NCBI RefSeq assembly: GCF_000611645.1
Contig: NW_014012734.1
Span: 1 to 18,960 of the forward strand
Direction of reading: 5' to 3'
From: Monoraphidium neglectum
Lineage: Eukaryota > Chlorophyta > Chlorophyceae > Sphaeropleales > Selenastraceae
Length of the DNA stretch: 18,960 bases
Both the position numbers and the translations under genes were made by a program. The notes beneath the pieces are model-generated. The model worked only from the letters and a program-made list of their open reading frames with translations. It made no database searches and was not told where the DNA came from. Of this stretch, positions 18,704 to 18,960 are shown one piece after another. Position 1 is the first letter of the stretch. Each line of letters begins with the position of its first letter.

Positions 18704-18960
18704 GTGGGGGCCCGCGCGCGCGCATCGTGTGTTGTTCACTCTTGTGGTGGGGGGGGGGGGTCGCGGGGTGGCTATCAGCGGGAGAAGGAGGCGGAGCAAA
18801 CAGTGTTTTTTTGTTTCTTTTGGGGGGATGGGCGACAGGTGTGGGACGCCTATGTCGTCCCACGCAGGGGACGGGGCAGGGGGTTCGTGCTGGCTGTGTC
18901 TTAACGGATGGGGGTCTGGCAGGAAGGTGTGCAGAGAGAGAGAGGCAGAGTCTGTGTGTG
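18704..18960 (+). other. Intron of the sterol dehydrogenase gene reaching the window edge
   Basis: After the donor GTGGGG at 18704 the sequence is G-rich with T-runs and ends in a short GT/AG repeat. I could not find a segment that continues the conserved NSDHL sequence, so the next exon is taken to lie outside the window. Confidence 0.55.

Overview
The window reads as nuclear DNA of a GC-rich green alga, most likely a core chlorophyte (Chlorophyceae). The coding sequence is strongly GC-biased and rich in Ala, Gly and Gln. Most genes are split by introns of about 90-550 bases with GT(G/A/C)NG donors and mostly CAG acceptors. (TG)n, (CA)n and (ACGC)n microsatellites and G-runs occur inside introns, and a TGTAA-type poly(A) signal is present. 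The plant-type Rab18/RABC GTPase and the sterol decarboxylase agree with this. All calls come from reading the sequence by eye; no database search was run.

Layout, left to right. (1) 321-2899 (+): the 3' part of a seven-exon gene whose product resembles the C-terminal half of CCDC17-type coiled-coil/C2-like proteins; its 5' end lies outside the window. (2) 3616-6219 (-): a single-exon gene, convergent with (1), for an 867-residue Ala-rich helical-repeat protein with a C-terminal MYND zinc finger. (3) 7719-9213 (-): a five-exon Rab18/RABC small GTPase with all G motifs and a CxC prenylation tail. (4) 9554-15570 (+): an eight-exon gene divergent from the Rab across a 340-base shared promoter region. 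It encodes a 1246-residue low-complexity coiled-coil protein with repeated Y/xxEL-xxQ-type helices and a DPWGR-GAGAP motif, resembling CSPP1/centrosomal scaffold proteins. (5) 16183-16789 (+): a three-exon gene for a 97-residue one-helix protein resembling PET100, a cytochrome c oxidase assembly factor. (6) From 16926 (+): the first four exons of an NSDHL/ERG26-type sterol-4-alpha-carboxylate 3-dehydrogenase, running off the right edge.

The genes do not form one pathway; this is an ordinary eukaryotic gene neighbourhood. Loose themes are possible cilium/centrosome proteins (genes 1 and 4), membrane traffic and lipid droplet/ER biology (Rab18), and ER sterol synthesis (gene 6). For every multi-exon gene the reading frame is kept across all proposed junctions, which is the main support for the models.

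No mobile element, CRISPR array, tRNA or rRNA gene was recognised. I found no convincing new biological system. The points most worth a second look are the intron-free MYND gene among intron-rich neighbours, two stop-free 3n introns (in the Rab18 and PET100-like genes), the CATGGT/ACCATG palindrome cluster in the divergent promoter, and the CSPP1-like and CCDC17-like proteins.
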